Assembly (NCBI RefSeq): GCF_042956465.1
Contig: NZ_JBIBGL010000001.1
Location: 1-64,000, forward strand
From: Embleya sp042956465
GTDB lineage: Bacteria; Actinomycetota; Actinomycetes; Streptomycetales; Streptomycetaceae
Length of the DNA stretch: 64,000 bases
Reading direction: 5' to 3'
Shown here: positions 1 through 8,644 of the stretch, in pieces
Layout: the number at the start of each line of letters is the position of its first letter
How positions within the stretch are numbered: the stretch's first letter is position 1
Notes under the pieces: generated by a model
Told to the model about the DNA's origin: nothing
What the model saw: the letters and a program-made list of their open reading frames with translations, nothing else
Database searches by the model: none
Made by a program: the position numbers and the translations under genes

Positions 1-3
1 GGT

Positions 4-148
<145 letters not shown>

Positions 149-162
149 CCCAACGCCGTGGG

Positions 163-438
163 TTACGACCTCGGCCAGGATCCCGTGGCGTGTTCGATGC
201 CGAGGGCGCTCGCTCGTTGGACCGCGGTGCGGGTGATGGCGAAGACGGCGCCCTCGATGGCGGCGGCGAGGAGGATTTCCGGCCAGCCCTGGTCGCGTTC
301 CCAGGCGTCGGGTGGGTTGTCCCGGCCGGTGAGGGTCGTCCATGCCCGGTCGACGAGCTTCCCGGCGAGCAGGCCCGCGCCGATGCCGGCGAGGAGGCCG
401 AGCGGGCGATAGGGCAGCGCTTTGGCGGTCTTGTTCAT
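163..438 (-). CDS. DUF4235 family small membrane-associated protein
   Basis: This is a 91-residue protein with an ATG start. Residues 12-30 form a glycine/alanine-rich hydrophobic stretch (LGLLAGIGAGLLAGKLVD) and residues 54-72 a second hydrophobic helix followed by a short polar tail. The spacing, the W-x(2)-L-T-G-R segment and the DPPDAWERDQGW-like linker fit the actinobacterial DUF4235 family, whose function is unknown. It ends close to the G tract, so the downstream context cannot be trusted. It shares a strand with nagA, 70 bases away, but nothing links the two functionally. Confidence 0.75.
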   Translation of the reverse strand: MNKTAKALPYRPLGLLAGIGAGLLAGKLVDRAWTTLTGRDNPPDAWERDQGWPEILLAAAIEGAVFAITRTAVQRASALGIEHATGSWPRS

Positions 439-507
439 GTCCTGCGGCTGCCCTGGGAGGGACGGTCCACGCCGGTGGGTTGTCGGCGAGGGGTGTCGCG
501 GGAGCGG

Positions 508-1662
508 TCAGATGTCCGCTTCGTACGCCACCACGCCGCCGACCCAGGTCTTGAGGACCCGCCAGTCGTCGCTCCACCAGACCAGGTCGGCGGCGGCGCC
601 CGGGGCGAGGCGGCCCAGGTCGGTGCGGCCGAGGGCGTCGGCGGGGACTCGGGTGGCGCAGGTGAGGACGCGGGCCGGGGGGTTGCCCAGGGCGATCAGG
701 TTGCGGACGGCGAGGTCCAGGGTCAGCGCGGAGCCGGCGATCGTGCCGTCGGGGTTGCGCGGGACGTCGCCCTCGACCAGGGTCACGTCGATGTCGCCGA
801 GGCGGTAGCGGCCCGGCGGCATGCCCGCGGCGGCCATCGCGTCGGTGACCAGCGCGGTGCGCTCGCCGGCCACGCGCAGGACCAGCGAGCAGACCGGGCC
901 CACCACGTGGTGCAGGTCCGCGATCAGGCCGGGGGTCAGCCGCGGGTCGCTCAGTGCCGCGCCGACCACGCCCGGTTCGCGGTGACCCAGGCCGCGTTGT
1001 GCGTTGAACAGGTGGGTGACCATGGTCGCGCCCGCGTCCGCGGCGGCGGACATCTCGGCGGCGGTCGCGTCCGTGTGTCCGGCCGAGACTCGGATCCCCG
1101 TGGCGACGATGCGTCGAATGGCCTCGAGCGCACCGGGAAGTTCGGGCGCCAGGGTGATCATGGTCAGCGCCTCGCGGACGGTGTCGTCCAGGAGCAGGCG
1201 GTCGACCAGTTCGGGGGTGGGCTCGCGCAGGTACTGCGGCGGGTGGGTGCCGACCCGGGCCGGGGACAGGAACGGCCCCTCCAGGTGCACTCCCAGGTCG
1301 CGCGAGATCGGCTCCAGGGCGAACTTGGCGCGCAGTTCGGCGGCCCGCACGAGCGCCGCGGTGAGCGTGTCCAGGTCGCCGGTGATGAAGGTCGGGCAGA
1401 ACGCGGTGACCCCGGTCGACGGGAGCTTCGCGGCGACCTCGCGCCACGCGGTCGAGTCGGCGGCCACGAAGTCGTGTCCGAACGCGCCGTTGAGCTGGAT
1501 GTCGATCAGACCCGGAGTGAGCACGCCGTGCGGCAGTCGGATGGCGTCGGGGCCGCCGGGGCCCTCGGTCACGCCGGTGATCCGACCCTGCTCCACACCC
1601 ACCTCGGCGGGGCCGACGAGCGTCCCGTCCACAAGCACGCGAGGTGCCCCAATGCCGGCCAC
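508..1662 (-). CDS. nagA: N-acetylglucosamine-6-phosphate deacetylase
   Basis: NagA removes the acetyl group from GlcNAc-6-phosphate to give glucosamine-6-phosphate in cytosolic amino-sugar catabolism and cell-wall recycling. The 384-residue protein has the usual family length and amidohydrolase barrel motifs: a D-x-Q-x-N-G strand near residues 54-59 (in place of HxH), HLEGPF at 126-131, the metal histidines in SAGHTDA (H196) and THLFNA (H217), and the catalytic aspartate in LVTDAMAA (D274). The GTG start is preceded by AAGGAAGG at a good distance. Two DasR-like palindromes lie about 85-120 bases upstream, so the gene is probably repressed by DasR and induced when phosphorylated amino sugars accumulate. 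No nagB or pts gene lies nearby. Confidence 0.95.
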   Translation of the reverse strand: MAGIGAPRVLVDGTLVGPAEVGVEQGRITGVTEGPGGPDAIRLPHGVLTPGLIDIQLNGAFGHDFVAADSTAWREVAAKLPSTGVTAFCPTFITGDLDTLTAALVRAAELRAKFALEPISRDLGVHLEGPFLSPARVGTHPPQYLREPTPELVDRLLLDDTVREALTMITLAPELPGALEAIRRIVATGIRVSAGHTDATAAEMSAAADAGATMVTHLFNAQRGLGHREPGVVGAALSDPRLTPGLIADLHHVVGPVCSLVLRVAGERTALVTDAMAAAGMPPGRYRLGDIDVTLVEGDVPRNPDGTIAGSALTLDLAVRNLIALGNPPARVLTCATRVPADALGRTDLGRLAPGAAADLVWWSDDWRVLKTWVGGVVAYEADI

Positions 1663-1745
1663 GCGTGCCCTTCCTTCCCTGCGGGACCGCTACGCGGCCG
1701 AACGTTCGGCGGCCTCCCGGTGCGGGCCGGGAGGCCGTCGCCCAT

Positions 1746-1761
1746 TTTGGTTCAGACCAAT
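1746..1761. promoter_or_regulatory. Putative DasR operator (dre), weaker copy
   Basis: The sequence TTTGGTTCAGACCAAT contains the inverted halves TTGGT and ACCAA. It matches the 16-bp Streptomyces dre consensus A(C/G)TGGTCTAGACCA(C/G)T at about 11 positions. It lies upstream of nagA, next to a better copy. The assignment rests on motif resemblance and on nagA being a known DasR target. Confidence 0.6.
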
Positions 1762-1764
1762 CCT

Positions 1765-1780
1765 AGTTGTCTAGACCAAT
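1765..1780. promoter_or_regulatory. Putative DasR operator (dre), strong copy
   Basis: AGTTGTCTAGACCAAT matches the dre consensus at 14 of 16 positions and keeps the central TCTAGA palindrome. Its centre is 19 bp from the weaker copy, close to two helical turns, which would suit two DasR dimers on one face. It lies about 105 bases upstream of the nagA start. Confidence 0.75.
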
Positions 1781-1937
1781 GTCGAGGGACATGCCACGTA
1801 TATGGGCGGTTATCGGGTCATGGGGTGGCGAACCGCTGTACTCATGCAGTGGCAGGCCGGCGGTGCCTCACGAGGTGCCGATCACCGCGCCCGCGAGACG
1901 GCGACCGCGTTGCCCCCGATCCGGCGTACCGCGTCGC

Positions 1938-3116
1938 TCACGACGTGGCCGACCGCAGCGCCGCCACCGCGCGCGACACGTCGGCCGGCGTCAGGTCCGC
2001 GCGCGCGGCGAGGCGCAGTCGGGAGATGCCGTCCGGGACGGACGGCGGTCGGAAGCAGCCCACCAGGACGCCGGCCTCGGCGCAGCGCGCCGCGGTGTCG
2101 AAGGCGAGTTGCGCCTCGCCGATGAGCACGGAGGCCACCGCGCCCTCGGGCTCGGTCACCCGCAGACCCGCCTCCCGGGCGCCCGTCGAGAGCGCGCGTG
2201 CGTTCGCCCGTACCGCGTCGGCCAATCCCGGCTGCGCGCGCAGGATCCGCAGCGCCGCCAGCGCCGCCGCCACGCACGCCGGCGCCAGCCCGGTGTCGAA
2301 GATGAACGGCCGTGCCGCGTCGACCAGGTGCTCGATCACCCGGGCGGGCCCGAGCACCGCGCCGCCCTGTGAGCCCAGCGCCTTGGACAGCGTCGCGGTC
2401 AGCACCACGTCGTCGGCCCCCGCGAGCCCGGCCGCGTGTACCGCGCCCCGGCCGCCCGGGCCCACCACGCCGAGCCCGTGCGCCTCGTCCACGAGCAGGA
2501 CGGCGCCATATCGCCGTGTGACGGCCGCAAGCTCGGCGAGGGGTGCGATGTCCCCGTCCACCGAGAAAACCGCGTCCACGACCACCAGGGCGCGTTCCTC
2601 GGCCCGTTCCGCCAGTACCCGGGCCACCGCCGGCACGTCCCGGTGCCCGGTGATCGCCACCCGGGCCCGGGAGAGCCGGCACGCGTCCACGATCGACGCG
2701 TGGTTGATCGCGTCCGAGACGACCAGGCCGCCCTTGCCGACCAACCCGGCGATCACCCCGAGGTTGGCCAGGTACCCGGAGGAGAACACCAGCGCCGCCT
2801 CGGCGCCCATGTGGTCCGCGAGCTCCGCCTCCAACTCGGCGTGCAGCACGGTGGACCCGGTCACCAGCCGCGACCCGGTCGCCCCGCCGCCCCACGTGCG
2901 CACCGCCCGCACCGTCGCCTCGACCACCCGTTCGTCGCGGGACAGGCCCAGGTAGTCGTTTCCGGCCAGATCCAATCCGCTCGCCGTCGCCTCGCGCGGC
3001 CGCAGCCGGCGGCGCAGACCCGCCTCGACCCGGTCCTTGGCGCGGATGTCCAGCCAGTCGAGCGGGTGACCGCCGCCGCCGAGCGGCTGCCGGGGCGTGG
3101 GCGATTCGGTGGACAT
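1938..3116 (-). CDS. bioF: 8-amino-7-oxononanoate synthase
   Basis: BioF is a PLP-dependent fold-type I enzyme that condenses pimeloyl-thioester with L-alanine in biotin synthesis. The 392-residue protein starts at an ATG encoding MSTESPTPRQ, the first start that gives a normal family N-terminus. Recognisable motifs are NDYLGL at 53-58, the substrate loop GSRLVTGS at 81-88, VFSSGYLAN at 110-118, the PLP-contact DEAHGLG at 210-216 and the Schiff-base lysine in TATLSKALGSQGG (K245). No other bio gene is present in the window, so it is a stand-alone copy. The related 2-amino-3-ketobutyrate CoA ligase is possible, but the length and motifs favour BioF. Confidence 0.88.
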   Translation of the reverse strand: MSTESPTPRQPLGGGGHPLDWLDIRAKDRVEAGLRRRLRPREATASGLDLAGNDYLGLSRDERVVEATVRAVRTWGGGATGSRLVTGSTVLHAELEAELADHMGAEAALVFSSGYLANLGVIAGLVGKGGLVVSDAINHASIVDACRLSRARVAITGHRDVPAVARVLAERAEERALVVVDAVFSVDGDIAPLAELAAVTRRYGAVLLVDEAHGLGVVGPGGRGAVHAAGLAGADDVVLTATLSKALGSQGGAVLGPARVIEHLVDAARPFIFDTGLAPACVAAALAALRILRAQPGLADAVRANARALSTGAREAGLRVTEPEGAVASVLIGEAQLAFDTAARCAEAGVLVGCFRPPSVPDGISRLRLAARADLTPADVSRAVAALRSATS

Positions 3117-3185
3117 CGATACCTCACAGGTGCGGCGACGTGGGGTGGCCAGGATCGCAGGCCCGACGGAAAGTACGCTGCGCGT

Positions 3186-4664
3186 GTGCCCTCCATGAAC
3201 GATCTCGTCCGCCGCCACGGCGCGCTGCCCACCGCCGACCTGGAGTGGCTGCACCTGCTCGTGTCCGAGTGGCAGCTGCTCGCGGACCTGTCCTTCGCCG
3301 ACCTGGTGTTGTGGGTGCCCACCAGCGACGGGCAGTACGTCGCGGTCGCGCAGATGCGACCGAACACCGGCGCCACCTCGCATCAGGACGACCTGGTCGG
3401 CGACTTCGTCCCGCGCGGGCGGCGGCCGATGCTCGACGCCGCGCTGGACGAGGGCCGGATCGTGCGCGAGGGCGACCCGGAGTGGCGCGACGACGTGCCG
3501 GTGCGGGTCGAGGCGATCCCGGTCTCCCGGGAGGGCCGGGTGATCGGCGTCATCGCGCGCAACACCAACCTGCTCACCGCGCGCACGCCCAGCCGGCTGG
3601 AACTGACCTACCTCCAGAGCGCCGCGGACCTCGCGCAGATGATCGCCGCAGGGACGTTTCCGCACGCCGGTGAACTGCTCGACATGGACGCGTCCCCGCG
3701 CGTGGGCGACGGCCTGATCCGCCTCGACGCGGACGGCATCGTGCAGTACGCCAGCCCGAACGCACTCTCCGCCTACCACCGGCTCGGCCTGACCACCGAC
3801 CTGGTCGGCTGCCACCTCGGCCGGATCACCGCCGAACTCGCGCCGCACGAGGGCCCGGTGGACGAGGCCATCTCCGCGGTCGCCAGCGGCTGGGCCCCGC
3901 GCGAGACCGAGGTGGAGACACCCGCCGCGGTGGTGCAGCTGCGCGCGATCCCGCTCAAGCCGCGCGGGCAGCGGATCGGCGCGATCATGCTCCTGCGCGA
4001 CGTGACCGAGCTGCGTCGGCGCGAGCGCGAGCTGATCACCAAGGACGCCACCATCCGGGAGATCCACCACCGGGTGAAGAACAACCTGCAGACGGTGGCC
4101 GCGCTGCTGCGCCTGCAGGCCCGGCGGATGGACGCGCCGCAGGCCCGGGCCGCGCTGGAGGAGGCGGTGCGCCGGGTCGGCTCGATCGCGATCGTGCACG
4201 AGACGTTGTCCCAGACGCTGGACGAGCGGGTGGACTTCGACGAGATCGCCGACCGGGTGTTGTCCATGGTCACCGAGGTCGCCGCGTCCTCGGTGCGGGT
4301 TCGCACCGCCCGGCACGGGAACTTCGGCGAACTGATCGCCGAGACCGCGACGCCGCTGGCGATGGTGCTGACCGAGTTGTTGCAGAACGCCCTGGAGCAC
4401 GCGTTCGAGGATCCCGGCTACACCGACCGCATCGGCACCCTGGAGGTGCACGCGGAACGGCGCGCGGAGCGCCTGCTGATCACCGTCACCGACGACGGGA
4501 TCGGGTTGCCGGCGGATTTCGATCCGCAGGTCTCCGGCAACCTCGGTCTACAGATCGTCCGCACCCTGGTCGGCAGCGAACTCGCGGGCCGTTTCGACAT
4601 GGTGCCCAATCCGGCCGGTGGCACGATCGTCACGTTGGACCTGCAAATCCGGCAGCGCCGCTGA
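3186..4664 (+). CDS. PdtaS-type sensor histidine kinase
   Basis: This 492-residue cytosolic kinase has no membrane segment. Residues 1-150 form a GAF-like sensor domain that begins MNDLVRRHGALPTADLEWLH, about 165-275 a PAS fold, and about 288-315 a HisKA_2 box with the phospho-acceptor in IREIHHRVKNNLQTVAALL. The C-terminal HATPase has the N box (ELLQNALEHAF) and G1 box (VTDDGIGLP). The GTG at 3186 is preferred because actinobacterial homologues begin with M/V-P-S-x-N-D-L; an ATG three codons later is the alternative. Such kinases phosphorylate ANTAR-type RNA-binding regulators such as PdtaR. No partner regulator is adjacent. It converges on the whiB gene across a strong hairpin. Confidence 0.9.
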   Translation: MPSMNDLVRRHGALPTADLEWLHLLVSEWQLLADLSFADLVLWVPTSDGQYVAVAQMRPNTGATSHQDDLVGDFVPRGRRPMLDAALDEGRIVREGDPEWRDDVPVRVEAIPVSREGRVIGVIARNTNLLTARTPSRLELTYLQSAADLAQMIAAGTFPHAGELLDMDASPRVGDGLIRLDADGIVQYASPNALSAYHRLGLTTDLVGCHLGRITAELAPHEGPVDEAISAVASGWAPRETEVETPAAVVQLRAIPLKPRGQRIGAIMLLRDVTELRRRERELITKDATIREIHHRVKNNLQTVAALLRLQARRMDAPQARAALEEAVRRVGSIAIVHETLSQTLDERVDFDEIADRVLSMVTEVAASSVRVRTARHGNFGELIAETATPLAMVLTELLQNALEHAFEDPGYTDRIGTLEVHAERRAERLLITVTDDGIGLPADFDPQVSGNLGLQIVRTLVGSELAGRFDMVPNPAGGTIVTLDLQIRQRR

Positions 4665-4727
4665 GCCCGTCCGCATTCGGCCGGCCGACGAATTCCCCGG
4701 CGCCGGGAAACGTCCGTACCACCGAAA

Positions 4728-4773
4728 GCAGTTGCCCCGCCCTGGTCCGACCGGACCCTGGCGGGGCAACTGC
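4728..4773. terminator. Bidirectional terminator hairpin
   Basis: The arm GCAGTTGCCCCGCC followed by CTGGTCC pairs with its complement after a four-base loop, with a single mismatch over about 21 bp. It sits between the convergent kinase and whiB genes and can serve both. Confidence 0.85.
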
Positions 4774-4833
4774 TGGCAATGCTTTGGTGTTTCCGGTGAT
4801 CAAGTCCCCGGAGTGTTCAGCCTGTCGTACTGA

Positions 4834-5088
4834 TCAGGCGGAGGCGCGTGCGCGGTTGCGGGCGGCGCGGCGCTTGAGAGCGCGACGCTCGTCCTCGCTC
4901 AGACCGCCCCACACACCCGCGTCCTGACCGGACTCGAGAGCCCAGCCCAGGCACTGCTCCATCACGGGGCAACGGCGGCAGACCGCCTTCGCCTCCTCGA
5001 TCTGAAGCAGAGCGGGACCGGTGTTGCCGATCGGGAAGAACAGCTCCGGGTCTTCGTCACGGCAGGCAGCAACGTGGCGCCAGTCCAT
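4834..5088 (-). CDS. whiB1: WhiB-family iron-sulfur regulator (WhiB1/WblE type)
   Basis: This 84-residue Wbl protein binds a [4Fe-4S] cluster and acts as a redox- and NO-sensitive transcription factor, usually by docking on region 4 of the principal sigma factor. The four cluster cysteines are C9, C37, C40 and C46 (the CRRC motif), followed by the GVWGG turn at 58-62 and a basic C-terminus (LKRRAARNRARA). The start at MDWRH gives the canonical short WhiB1/WblE form. An in-frame upstream extension of 52 codons is open but has no family resemblance. Its position next to a PdtaS-like kinase matches the wblE locus of Streptomyces as I recall it. WhiB1-type proteins are often essential. Confidence 0.93.
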   Translation of the reverse strand: MDWRHVAACRDEDPELFFPIGNTGPALLQIEEAKAVCRRCPVMEQCLGWALESGQDAGVWGGLSEDERRALKRRAARNRARASA

Positions 5089-5403
5089 GCGGTCCAACTC
5101 CTCGTGGGTCAGCGGGGGCTTCCGGCCCCGCTGTGGCTTGTGAATGTGAACGCTTTCACGAACCCCCCGACAAGCAAGGGGCCGACGGAGTCGGTCCCCA
5201 GGTTTGGCAGTGGATTCGGGCGGTGAAGATGACCTTTCGGCCACGTCCCTGCCGCCTCGTAGAGCCTTACAAACCTCGGCCGCCGATACAACCCCCTTGG
5301 GCCAGGATTTTTTAAATCATCGGTGTCGACTAGGTCACACCACTACATCGAAGGGGTGAACCCGGTATTTGCGTTCGAGTGAAAGGCCAAAAGGCCCTTC
5401 CAC
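5089..5403. other. Intergenic region upstream of whiB
   Basis: These 315 bases between the whiB start and the end of the lipid-kinase gene hold no convincing gene. They include an unusually AT-rich patch around 5305-5330 (gattttttaaatcatcgg), which suits a promoter region for whiB. An in-frame extension of whiB covers 5089-5244 but was judged untranslated. Confidence 0.6.
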
Positions 5404-6339
5404 TCACACAATCACACGCAGTGCACGGGGAACCCCCCGGAAGGTCACACTCCGATGTTCTCCCAGATGGTCCCCATCGACCTGAAGAGAAACAGGTTCT
5501 TCAGCCCGAAGAGTGAACGCATCGCAGTCGTGCAGGGACACGACGTGACGCCCATGTGGAGCATTACCCGTGGAGCCCAGCATCCGGGCCAGATGGCGCA
5601 ATGTGGGCAGTGTTGACATCCGAGTGAGCGCGAAGAGGTCCAATCCGGTGTCATATGACGCTTGTGGGCACGGATTCACCGGCCGGTTGCGCAAAAACGT
5701 CCACGGCACCGTGTTCTGCACTATCCCCAGGCGGATTCCCTCGATCGGCTCCGCGCCGGGCACCTCCAGCGTCAGCGGCCCGTGCCTGCGCTCGGCCCGC
5801 CCGCCGTAGAAGCGGCGCAGCGCCGAGCGTACGTACAGCCCGGGCGTCGCGCGCCGGCCGTCGGCCCGACGCTCCTCCACCCTGCCGACCACCTCCGCGT
5901 CGAAGCCGAGGCCGGCGCAGAACAGGAACCAGCGCTCGTCGGCCAGGCCCAGGCCGATCTCCCGGCTGCGACCCGCGCGCAGCGCCTCCAGCAGGAGGCC
6001 GGTCGCCTCGACCGGGTCGTTGGGCATGCCGAGCGAGCGCGCGAACACGTTGGTGCTGCCGCCCGGGACCACGGCCATCGCCGGCAGCGACGGCGCCGGG
6101 CCGGATGCCAGCAGGCCGTTGGCCACCTCGTTGACCGTGCCGTCGCCGCCCAGGGCGATCACCAGGTCGATGCCGTCGTCCGCGGCCTGTCGGGCCAGTT
6201 CGCTCGCATGGCCGCGGTGCTCGGTGCCGATCACGTCGAGCTTGAGGTCGCCGGCGAGCGCGTGGGCCAGGACGTCCCTGGTTCGCTCGCTGGTGGTCGT
6301 GGCCTTGGGGTTCACGACGAGAAGGGCGCGCATGTACAC
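5404..6339 (-). CDS. Diacylglycerol kinase-family lipid kinase
   Basis: This 311-residue protein (309 if the second start, an ATG two codons on, is used) belongs to the DAGK catalytic/YegS-BmrU family. These ATP-dependent enzymes phosphorylate diacylglycerol, sphingosine or related lipids at the inner membrane face. The nucleotide-binding loop GGDGTVNEVANG lies at residues 64-75, followed by VVPGGSTNVFAR, the family's second signature. The C-terminal half (LQVDGD) carries the usual small beta domain. There is no signal peptide. The gene lies between whiB and a divergent small membrane-protein gene; its physiological lipid substrate cannot be read from the sequence. Confidence 0.88.
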   Translation of the reverse strand: MYMRALLVVNPKATTTSERTRDVLAHALAGDLKLDVIGTEHRGHASELARQAADDGIDLVIALGGDGTVNEVANGLLASGPAPSLPAMAVVPGGSTNVFARSLGMPNDPVEATGLLLEALRAGRSREIGLGLADERWFLFCAGLGFDAEVVGRVEERRADGRRATPGLYVRSALRRFYGGRAERRHGPLTLEVPGAEPIEGIRLGIVQNTVPWTFLRNRPVNPCPQASYDTGLDLFALTRMSTLPTLRHLARMLGSTGNAPHGRHVVSLHDCDAFTLRAEEPVSLQVDGDHLGEHRSVTFRGVPRALRVIV

Positions 6340-6407
6340 CAGCGTATCTACCGGCGGGTAGGGCTCCCGTGGGTCGCCGGGACGCGGGCCCCGGTTACAG
6401 TCGTGGG

Positions 6408-6851
6408 GTGACCGAGAGCCCTTCCGCCCAGGACCAGTCGGGCCCCGCCGGGGCCCTCCCTCTCACCTGGCGCATCTGCACCGCGGTGGTCGGTGTCGAG
6501 GCGTTCGCACTCCTCGGATACTCCCTCTACCTGACCTTCCGCAGCGAGTTCGGCCATCCGAGCAACGCCTCCGAGGGGGTCGCGATCGGCATCTACCTGC
6601 TGATCCTGGCCGCCGGGATAGTCGCCGCGTTCGTGGGCATGCTCCGCGGCCGGCGCTGGAGCCGATCGCCGGCGATCACCGCCAACCTGATTGTGGTCGG
6701 CATGGGGTGGTACCTGATCAAGGCCGATCAGCTGGTGATCGGCATCCTGACCATGATCGTGGGCGTGGGTACCATCGCCGCCCTCGCGACACCCGGCATG
6801 TACAACGCGCTCGAAGCGCGCCACCAGGCCCACCAGGCCCACCGGGCCTGA
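6408..6851 (+). CDS. Small four-helix integral membrane protein
   Basis: This 147-residue protein starts at a GTG. After a short polar N-terminus it has four hydrophobic segments, roughly residues 23-42, 58-78, 85-105 and 108-128, connected by short loops, with a charged tail (ALEARHQAHQAHRA). It matches the type of integral membrane protein found beside the sigma/anti-sigma locus in Streptomyces, but no function is known. The gene is divergent from the lipid kinase with 68 bases between starts and converges on the sigma-factor gene across a perfect hairpin. Confidence 0.75.
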   Translation: MTESPSAQDQSGPAGALPLTWRICTAVVGVEAFALLGYSLYLTFRSEFGHPSNASEGVAIGIYLLILAAGIVAAFVGMLRGRRWSRSPAITANLIVVGMGWYLIKADQLVIGILTMIVGVGTIAALATPGMYNALEARHQAHQAHRA

Positions 6852-6898
6852 GCCGGCCGCAGCCCGCGGATCCGGCGGCGCCCCGGCACGCATCGGAA

Positions 6899-6940
6899 CG
6901 ACGGCGGCCCCGGACCGAGATCGGTCCGGGGCCGCCGTCG
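6899..6940. terminator. Perfect 20-bp bidirectional terminator hairpin
   Basis: A CGACGGCGGCCCCGGACCGA-type arm pairs perfectly with its complement across a two-base loop. It lies between the convergent membrane-protein and sigma-factor genes. Confidence 0.88.
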
Positions 6941-6951
6941 CGGCCTCGGTG

Positions 6952-7941
6952 TCACTCCTCGACGAGCAGCCGCTCGCGCAGCTGCGCGAGGGTGCGCGCG
7001 AGCAGTCGCGAGACGTGCATCTGCGAGATGCCGACCTCCTGCGCGATCTGGGACTGCGTCATGTTGCCGAAGAAGCGCAACAGCAGGATCTTCTTCTCCC
7101 GCGGCGGCAGCTGCTCCAGGAGCGGCTTGAGCGATTCGCGGTATTCGACGCCTTCGAGGGCGTCGTCCTCGGCGCCCAGTGTGTCGGCGACGGCCGGGGA
7201 GTCGTCGTCGGTGTCCGGTACGTCCAGCGAGAGTGTGCTGTAGGCGTTGGCCGATTCGAGCCCTTCGAGCACTTCCTCCTCGGAGATCCCCAATTGCACG
7301 GCGAGCTCGGCCACGGTGGGGGAGCGGCCGTTGCGCTGGGAGAGCTCGGCGGTGGCCGAGGTCAGCGCGAGGCGCAGCTCCTGGAGCCGGCGCGGCACCC
7401 GTACCGCCCAGCCCTTGTCCCGGAAGTGCCGCTTGATCTCGCCGACGATGGTCGGCGTCGCGTAGGTCGAGAACTCGACCCCACGATCCGAGTCGAACCG
7501 GTCCACCGACTTGATCAGGCCGATGGTGGCGACCTGGATCAGGTCGTCCAACGGCTCGCCGCGGTTGCGGAACCGGCGGGCGAGGTGCTCGACCAGCGGC
7601 AGATGCATCTCCACCAGCCGATCGCGCACCGCGGCCCGCGCGGGCGGATCCGATTCGAGCACCGCGAGCTGCGCGAACAGGCCGCGCGCGATCTCCCGGT
7701 CGTGGGCGTGGCGTTCGGAACCGGCGCGTCGCCGGTTCGGCACCGCCGGCCCCGTGGGCCCGGCGGATCCGGCAGGTTGTGCCGGTCCGTCCGGTCCGGC
7801 CGCCTCGATGCCACCGTCCATCGTCATGCTCGCGTCGCTCACCATGCCCTCACCCTCCCCTCGGCCGCGCCCGGCGGCCTCGTCGGGTGAGGCCGCGCTC
7901 GGCTGCGGTTCGTTGGCCGCGCCTTCAACACCACTGCTCAC
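6952..7941 (-). CDS. sigH: Stress-response RNA polymerase sigma factor (SigB/F/G group, SigH-like)
   Basis: This group 3 sigma factor has region 2 (LVEHLARRFRNRGEPLDDLIQ and FDSDRGVEFSTYATPTIVGEIKRHFRD), region 3 (LQELRLALTSATAELSQRNGRSPTVAELA) and region 4 with a helix-turn-helix (MTQSQIAQEVGISQMHVSRLLARTL). The GTG at 7941 overlaps the TGA of the upstream anti-sigma gene (GTGA), implying translational coupling. It gives 329 residues with a low-complexity N-terminal extension rich in Ala, Gly and Pro. A second start, the ATG at 7845, is preceded by AGGGGAGG and would give a 297-residue form. In S. coelicolor the homologous sigH makes several isoforms involved in osmotic stress and septation. 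The adjacent RsbW-like protein is the likely antagonist. Confidence 0.92.
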   Translation of the reverse strand: MSSGVEGAANEPQPSAASPDEAAGRGRGEGEGMVSDASMTMDGGIEAAGPDGPAQPAGSAGPTGPAVPNRRRAGSERHAHDREIARGLFAQLAVLESDPPARAAVRDRLVEMHLPLVEHLARRFRNRGEPLDDLIQVATIGLIKSVDRFDSDRGVEFSTYATPTIVGEIKRHFRDKGWAVRVPRRLQELRLALTSATAELSQRNGRSPTVAELAVQLGISEEEVLEGLESANAYSTLSLDVPDTDDDSPAVADTLGAEDDALEGVEYRESLKPLLEQLPPREKKILLLRFFGNMTQSQIAQEVGISQMHVSRLLARTLAQLRERLLVEE

Positions 7942-8369
7942 GTCTGCTCCGGCCCGCCACCGCGCTTCTTGTGCAGGCTGATGCTGACCACCTTGTCCTC
8001 GCTCACCGTCGCGTCCACCTCGCCGGCCAGAGCCGACAGGACGGTCCAGGCGAACGTGTCGCGCGCGGGTGTTCGGCCGTCCGTGGTCGGCGCGGACACG
8101 GTCACGTGCAACGCGTCGCCCACCAGGTTGAACACGCAGGAGAGGACTCCGCCGGCCACCGCCTGGTCGAGCAGCATCGCGCACGCCTCGTCGACCGCGA
8201 TGCGCAGGTCTTCGATCTCGTCCAGGGTGAAGTCGAGGCGGGCCGCGAGGCCCGCCGTCGCGGTGCGCAGGACGGAGAGATAGGCACCTTCGGCAGGCAG
8301 TCGGACCTCGACGAAGTCACGCTGTCCGGTGCCGGCTTCGTCCGCCGTGTATGCGGATCGCTGGGACAC
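7938..8369 (-). CDS. RsbW-like anti-sigma factor kinase
   Basis: This 143-residue protein is a GHKL ATPase of the RsbW/SpoIIAB type, comparable to PrsH/UshX of Streptomyces. It should bind and hold the downstream sigma factor. After FVEVRLPAEGAYLSVLRTATAGLAARL the N box reads DLRIAVDEACAMLLDQA; the C-terminal strand is KVVSISLHKKRG. The GTG at 8369 is chosen because GGAGG lies five bases upstream; another GTG two codons earlier overlaps that ribosome site. The TGA overlaps the sigma-factor GTG. No anti-anti-sigma gene is adjacent, so the release mechanism is not visible here. Confidence 0.9.
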   Translation of the reverse strand: MSQRSAYTADEAGTGQRDFVEVRLPAEGAYLSVLRTATAGLAARLDFTLDEIEDLRIAVDEACAMLLDQAVAGGVLSCVFNLVGDALHVTVSAPTTDGRTPARDTFAWTVLSALAGEVDATVSEDKVVSISLHKKRGGGPEQT

Positions 8370-8644
8370 CCTCACCTCCAAGGTGCTGCTGTGGGTGGCC
8401 GCCGCCGGGCGGTCACCACCGATGTCGGGGGGAACCCCAGCGACGCTACCGCGCCGGCCGACAACTGTCGTCACCGATGCGGGAACGGGTGCGGGAACGA
8501 ACGAGGCGGCTGCCTACTCGAACGGTACGTCACGATATGTGATTTGACGAGTACGTAGTGTACCCGACTTTGGTAATTTCGCACTTCGAGATCACGCCGT
8601 CGATGTACATGTGCCACAGTCCGCCGCTCGCCAACCCGCAAATG

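Noticed and set aside
5089..5244. N-terminal extension of the whiB gene (52 more codons)
   Set aside because: WhiB1/WblE proteins begin at MDWRH; the extension has no conserved residues and covers the leader.
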